This document shows positions 5,995 through 8,727 of a stretch of DNA of 8,727 bases, in pieces; positions within the stretch are counted from its first letter, which is position 1, and the number at the start of each line of letters is the position of its first letter. The position numbers were made by a program, and so were the translations under genes. The stretch covers positions 1-8,727 of the forward strand of contig JAUPLM010000409.1 in NCBI GenBank assembly GCA_030836965.1, in the 5' to 3' direction. The notes under the pieces were generated by a model. It did not search any database. It saw only the letters and a program-made list of their open reading frames with translations, and was not told where the DNA came from. This DNA is from Thermodesulfobacteriota bacterium. Its GTDB lineage: Bacteria > Desulfobacterota > Desulfobacteria > Desulfobacterales > RPRI01.

Positions 5995-6002
5995 CCTCCT
6001 TT
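5995..6002 (-). promoter_or_regulatory. ribosome binding site deciding the FmdE-family start
   Basis: The minus strand reads AAAGGAGG and then, after CTCAC, TTG. This near-perfect Shine-Dalgarno sequence at ideal spacing argues for the TTG start at 5989 over the ATG at 6055, which has no comparable site and lies inside repeat B. Confidence 0.8.
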
Positions 6003-6032
6003 GTACGGCAGGTTTTTACTGCTTCATCAATT

Positions 6033-6231
6033 TTGATAAACTCATAAAAAGTCATATGCGAACGGATTTGAGATTTTTGGGAAACAGATTTTTAAAATTA
6101 CTGAGCGTTAAAAATCACAAGCTGTTTGATCCCGCCATGAGCGGGAGAGTTCTTGTGATTTAGCGAAGGATTTAAAAATCCCCAAAAAGCTCACTAAGAG
6201 AGCATATTTGGACTTTTTACGATACAATCAA
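6033..6231. repeat. long palindromic repeat, copy B
   Basis: This 199-bp imperfect palindrome is in the same orientation as copy A. The left arm 6051-6121 is nearly identical to that of A, and the right arm starts at 6152 with CTTGTGATTTAGCG. The 30-nt apex carries CCCGC-CATGA-GCGGG (6131-6145), a different hairpin from the one in A. The outer ends are also different: TAAAAAGTC (6045-6053) pairs with GACTTTTTA (6211-6219). The extended termini 6033-6053 and 6211-6231 match at 16 of 21 positions and read TTGAT....TAAAAAGTC, like the ends of element C. Confidence 0.85.
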
Positions 6232-6406
6232 TTTTTATATTGTTAATAGACGGATTAAGTATCATGTTAAATGAATTTGCAAGCTTTTTCCCATAAATTA
6301 AAAGTACCATGCTGATGTTCTATGGGATTATGGATTACGTCGGAACGTATCTGCTTGAATCAAGGATATTGATTTTACTTATTTCTTAAAAGCCGCGGTA
6401 AAGAAT
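6232..6406. other. AT-rich leader upstream of the radical SAM gene
   Basis: This 175-bp stretch lies between copy B and the next start codon. It is AT-rich and holds no convincing ORF, terminator or well-spaced promoter pair that I can see. The promoter of the downstream gene should lie here or inside copy B. Confidence 0.5.
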
Positions 6407-8032
6407 ATGACCGACATTCTGCTTATACAGCCTCCTGTAAGAGATTTTTATCTCACATCCAAAAGAACGATCCCGTACGGACTCGCCTCTATAGCATCGT
6501 CGCTGCAGAATGCCGGCTTTTCGGTTGAGATATTCGATGCCCTGGCAACTTCAAAATCCCGCAAACTTCAAATTCCCGGAGAGATGGCCTTCCTTGATGA
6601 ATATTACGGGAAAGAAGACTTATCCCCTTTCTCGCTTTTCAACAGTTTTAAACATTTCGGATATGGTTTTGAACGCATTGGTAAAGCAGCGGCTATGTCC
6701 GGAGCATGGCTTGTCGGTATTTCATCCCTCTTTACCCCCTACGCCGGTTATGCTTTAAGGTCCGCAGAGGCGGTGAAAACATTCAGCCCTGCCTGCAAAA
6801 CGGTGCTCGGCGGCCACCATCCCACCGCTCTTCCCGGGGTCGTAATGGAAAACGGAGCAGTCGATTACGTTATTCGCGGAGAGGGGGAAATCTCCATGCT
6901 GCTTCTTGCAGAAGCTTTAAAATCAGGCACAGGACTTGATTCGATACCCGGGATTGTTTTCCGTGAAAAAGACGGCGGCATAAAGATCAATGAACCGGCA
7001 GTGATTCAAAACCCGGACAATCTTCCTTTTCCCGCAACCGGTCTGCTGGATCATGACTTTTACAGGAGAAGAGGGACGGCAAGCGCGGTTATTTCGGCCA
7101 GCAGGGGATGCCCGATGAAATGTTCATACTGCTCTGTCGGCGCTTCATCTTTTATGAAATACAGGAGAAGAAGCGTGGGATCCGTTCTCGGAGAGCTGGA
7201 TAGGATTATAAATGAGAATAAAGCCGGTTTCATAGATTTTGAAGACGAGAATCTCTCTCTGGACAGAAAATGGTTCATGACTCTTCTTGATGAAATAAAA
7301 ACAAGGTTTGGAAAATCAGGAACGGAGCTGAGAGCGATGAACGGACTCTTTCCTCCTTCTCTTGATGAAGAGATGGTGCGTCTCATGAAAGAAGCCGGCT
7401 TCAAAACCCTGAATCTTTCCCTCGGCTCTTTTTCTTCCGCACAGCTTGAAAGATTCGGAAGACCCGATGTAAGGGATGCATTCGACAGGGCTCTTTTGCA
7501 CGCCGGAAAATACGGCCTTGATGCGGTGGGATATATTATCGCCGGAGCTCCGTTTCAAACTCCCGAAGATTCCGTTTCGGATATTCTTTGCCTTGCCGGA
7601 AGAAGAGTGCTTGCAGGGGTTTCAATTTTCTATCCTTCACCGGGGAGTCCCGATTTTGGTCTATGTGATAAACTGGGAATACTTCCTGAAACGTTTTCTC
7701 TGATGCGTTCGAGCGCCGTCCCTGTTTCCCATACTACAAGCAGGAAACAGGCAGTTACTCTTATGAGGCTGGGAAGAATTTTGAATTTCATGAAATCTCT
7801 GAAAGACAGCGGGGTTGAAATACCCGAACCTTCACCTGCTGCAAAAAAAGAAATTAAAACCGGCGACAGAACGGAGGCTGGAATCGAACTTCTCAAGGGA
7901 TTCCTTCATGACGGAAAAATCAGAGGCATAGACCGCCGCGGAACCGTTTATGAACACAGCATCTGCAATGAAACGGCTGGATTGTTTGTTAACGGGATAA
8001 AGCAGGTTAAGTTAAGAGGATGCAGAATATGA
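6407..8032 (+). CDS. B12-binding-domain radical SAM protein, substrate unknown
   Basis: This 541-residue protein has two parts. Residues 1-195 form a cobalamin-binding-like Rossmann domain (ILLIQPPVRDF at 4-14, VLGGHHPTALPG at 133-144, DYVIRGEGE at 153-161). Residues 225 to about 420 form a radical SAM TIM barrel with the iron-sulfur motif CPMKCSYC (Cys235, Cys239, Cys242). YIIAGAPFQTPED (376-388) resembles the later barrel motif seen in the same superfamily. The C-terminal 110 residues are less conserved, with no extra cluster-binding cysteines apparent. Such proteins catalyse methylations, cyclisations or C-C bond chemistry on lipids, hopanoids, tetrapyrroles or natural products. The lower-axial-ligand motif DxHxxG is absent: the equivalent region reads DALATSK (44-50). 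The ribosome site is weak (GGTAAAG). It appears to be transcribed alone. Confidence 0.88.
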   Translation: MTDILLIQPPVRDFYLTSKRTIPYGLASIASSLQNAGFSVEIFDALATSKSRKLQIPGEMAFLDEYYGKEDLSPFSLFNSFKHFGYGFERIGKAAAMSGAWLVGISSLFTPYAGYALRSAEAVKTFSPACKTVLGGHHPTALPGVVMENGAVDYVIRGEGEISMLLLAEALKSGTGLDSIPGIVFREKDGGIKINEPAVIQNPDNLPFPATGLLDHDFYRRRGTASAVISASRGCPMKCSYCSVGASSFMKYRRRSVGSVLGELDRIINENKAGFIDFEDENLSLDRKWFMTLLDEIKTRFGKSGTELRAMNGLFPPSLDEEMVRLMKEAGFKTLNLSLGSFSSAQLERFGRPDVRDAFDRALLHAGKYGLDAVGYIIAGAPFQTPEDSVSDILCLAGRRVLAGVSIFYPSPGSPDFGLCDKLGILPETFSLMRSSAVPVSHTTSRKQAVTLMRLGRILNFMKSLKDSGVEIPEPSPAAKKEIKTGDRTEAGIELLKGFLHDGKIRGIDRRGTVYEHSICNETAGLFVNGIKQVKLRGCRI

Positions 8033-8092
8033 GAGCCAGGAAGAAATCACATCGGCCATATCCCGGAAAAAGATCCGTATTGCCGGCTCTCC

Positions 8093-8121
8093 TTGACATA
8101 ACCGGGTTTTTTATCTAATAT
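8093..8121 (+). promoter_or_regulatory. candidate promoter upstream of the CDP-alcohol phosphatidyltransferase-like gene
   Basis: A perfect TTGACA at 8093-8098, a 17-bp spacer and TAATAT at 8116-8121 (four of six consensus positions) precede the next gene by about 147 nt. This would give a long leader that includes the inverted-repeat cluster at 8142-8207. Confidence 0.55.
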
Positions 8122-8141
8122 CCGGCCAGTTTGTAAAATAA

Positions 8142-8207
8142 GCCGTTAACGGCATAAGGAGCCGTAACAAAATGGTTAAAAGTGTGGTTGATATTTTGTA
8201 ACGGCTC
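8142..8207. repeat. cluster of inverted GCCGTTA-type sites
   Basis: GCCGTTAACGGC (8142-8153) is a perfect 12-bp palindrome. Just downstream, a 15-nt arm at 8159-8173 (GAGCCGTAACAAAAT) pairs at 14 of 15 positions with 8193-8207 (ATTTTGTAACGGCTC) around a 19-nt loop. Four copies of the GCCGT(T/A)A heptamer or its complement lie within 66 bp. No T-run follows, so an operator array or a 5'-leader structure is more likely than a terminator. Confidence 0.7.
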
Positions 8208-8267
8208 GCGAAGCGCAATTCTGATGGGTTTTTAAGAGCATTGAACAATTCACATTTGCCGGGCAAA

Positions 8268-8727
8268 ATGCAGATATCAAAAAAAGTTACAGCTATTCTC
8301 GTTTATGGACGGCTTCCGCTTGTATCTATGGGAATGCTGTGCGCCATTGCCGTCATGTGGACCCGCAGCCCTTTTCTTTATACGCTGGGGGTCGTTTTTC
8401 TCTTTGTATCGATGTCTTTTGACCTTGTAGACGGATGGTTCGCCGCAAGATTCAGCCCGAATCTCGCGTTAGCGCATCTTGCCGAACGTATAATGGATAA
8501 AATAGTCTACTCCATTATTTTTCCGCTTGTCTCGGTTGGTGTGATGTGGCGTCTTATTTTTATTTCACCCGGTCACACAAGGCCCGAACTCCTTCATGCT
8601 ATTTTTATTCTTATTCTGTGCGTGATTGTCCTGATCCGGGACAATTTCGCCCATTTCATCCGCGGATTTGCGATACAAAAAGGGCAGGAACCGGAATTGA
8701 GGGAGTTTACAAGGCTTCGCACCATCG
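8268..8727 (+). CDS. CDP-alcohol phosphatidyltransferase-like membrane protein, N-terminal part (runs off right edge)
   Basis: 153 codons are visible before the window ends. Hydrophobic segments at about 10-30, 36-52, 80-100 and 108-124 indicate an integral membrane protein. The signature region starts at residue 52 as DLVDGWFAARFSPNLALAH and continues LAERIMDK. It aligns without gaps to the family pattern D-x2-DG-x2-AR-x8-G-x3-D-x3-D: Asp52, Asp55, Gly56 and the last Asp77 are kept, while AR becomes AA, the Gly becomes Ala69 and the third Asp becomes Glu73. Later, RDNFAHFIRGF (124-134) and FTRLRTI (147-153) fit the family's usual downstream elements. Active members transfer a phosphatidyl group from a CDP-alcohol to make phospholipids. 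The altered signature leaves activity uncertain. No strong ribosome site precedes this ATG; an in-frame TTG at 8241 is possible. Confidence 0.82.
   Translation, partial: MQISKKVTAILVYGRLPLVSMGMLCAIAVMWTRSPFLYTLGVVFLFVSMSFDLVDGWFAARFSPNLALAHLAERIMDKIVYSIIFPLVSVGVMWRLIFISPGHTRPELLHAIFILILCVIVLIRDNFAHFIRGFAIQKGQEPELREFTRLRTI

Noticed and set aside
4991..6231. CRISPR-like array
   Set aside because: There are only two copies of a long palindrome separated by a gene, with no regularly spaced short repeats and no cas genes.
8031..8092. GAGAGCC/GGCTCTC pair as the radical SAM gene terminator
   Set aside because: The 7-bp stem has a loop of nearly 50 nt and no T-run.
8172..8201. Nine-codon leader peptide (MVKSVVDIL) for attenuation
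   Set aside because: AAGGAG is 10 nt away, the frame has no run of regulatory codons, and no terminator or antiterminator pair with a T-run follows.

Overview
The window is about 45% GC by eye and carries nine complete or near-complete genes, two genes cut by the window edges, and an unusually repeat-rich middle. The gene mix (a lone TatA, an FmdE-family protein, a DUF2804 protein, a B12-binding-type radical SAM protein) and the style of the intergenic repeats (ends reading like TTGA..GGCT..GTAAAAAGTC) fit an anaerobic deltaproteobacterium-like organism (Desulfobacterota or a relative). That placement is inference from gene content and recalled repeat style, not a measured relationship.

Left part (1-1260): the first 30 codons of a minus-strand UROD/MetE-like gene run off the left edge. 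A strong sigma70-type promoter drives tatA, which ends at a clear intrinsic terminator. A minus-strand ssb faces it. Upstream of ssb is a divergent intergenic region with three 11-bp tandem repeats that place A-tracts one helical turn apart.

Central operon (1264-4863, all plus strand, gaps of 25 nt or less, one ATGA overlap): a class I SAM methyltransferase, an InaA/WaaP-type lipopolysaccharide-kinase-like protein, a DUF2804 protein, a Cys/His-rich zinc-ribbon protein, a 55-residue membrane-anchored Cys-motif protein and a nitroreductase. The first three could together modify an envelope lipid or saccharide. The last three look like metal/redox accessories. No pathway is proven.

Repeat island (4864-6231): two copies of a long imperfect palindrome (A at 4991-5166, B at 6033-6231) and a third, smaller element (C at 5219-5375) surround a single minus-strand FmdE-family gene. 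The stop codon of that gene lies in the terminus of element C. An apparent N-terminal extension upstream of its true start is made from element B. The two palindromes have nearly identical arms but different loops and different outer ends, and each version still pairs with itself. This is the most interesting structure in the window.

Right part (6232-8727): a B12-binding-type radical SAM protein of unknown substrate, a short intergenic region with a promoter-like sequence and a dense cluster of inverted GCCGTTA-type sites, and the first 153 codons of a CDP-alcohol phosphatidyltransferase-like membrane protein with a degenerate active-site signature, cut by the right edge.
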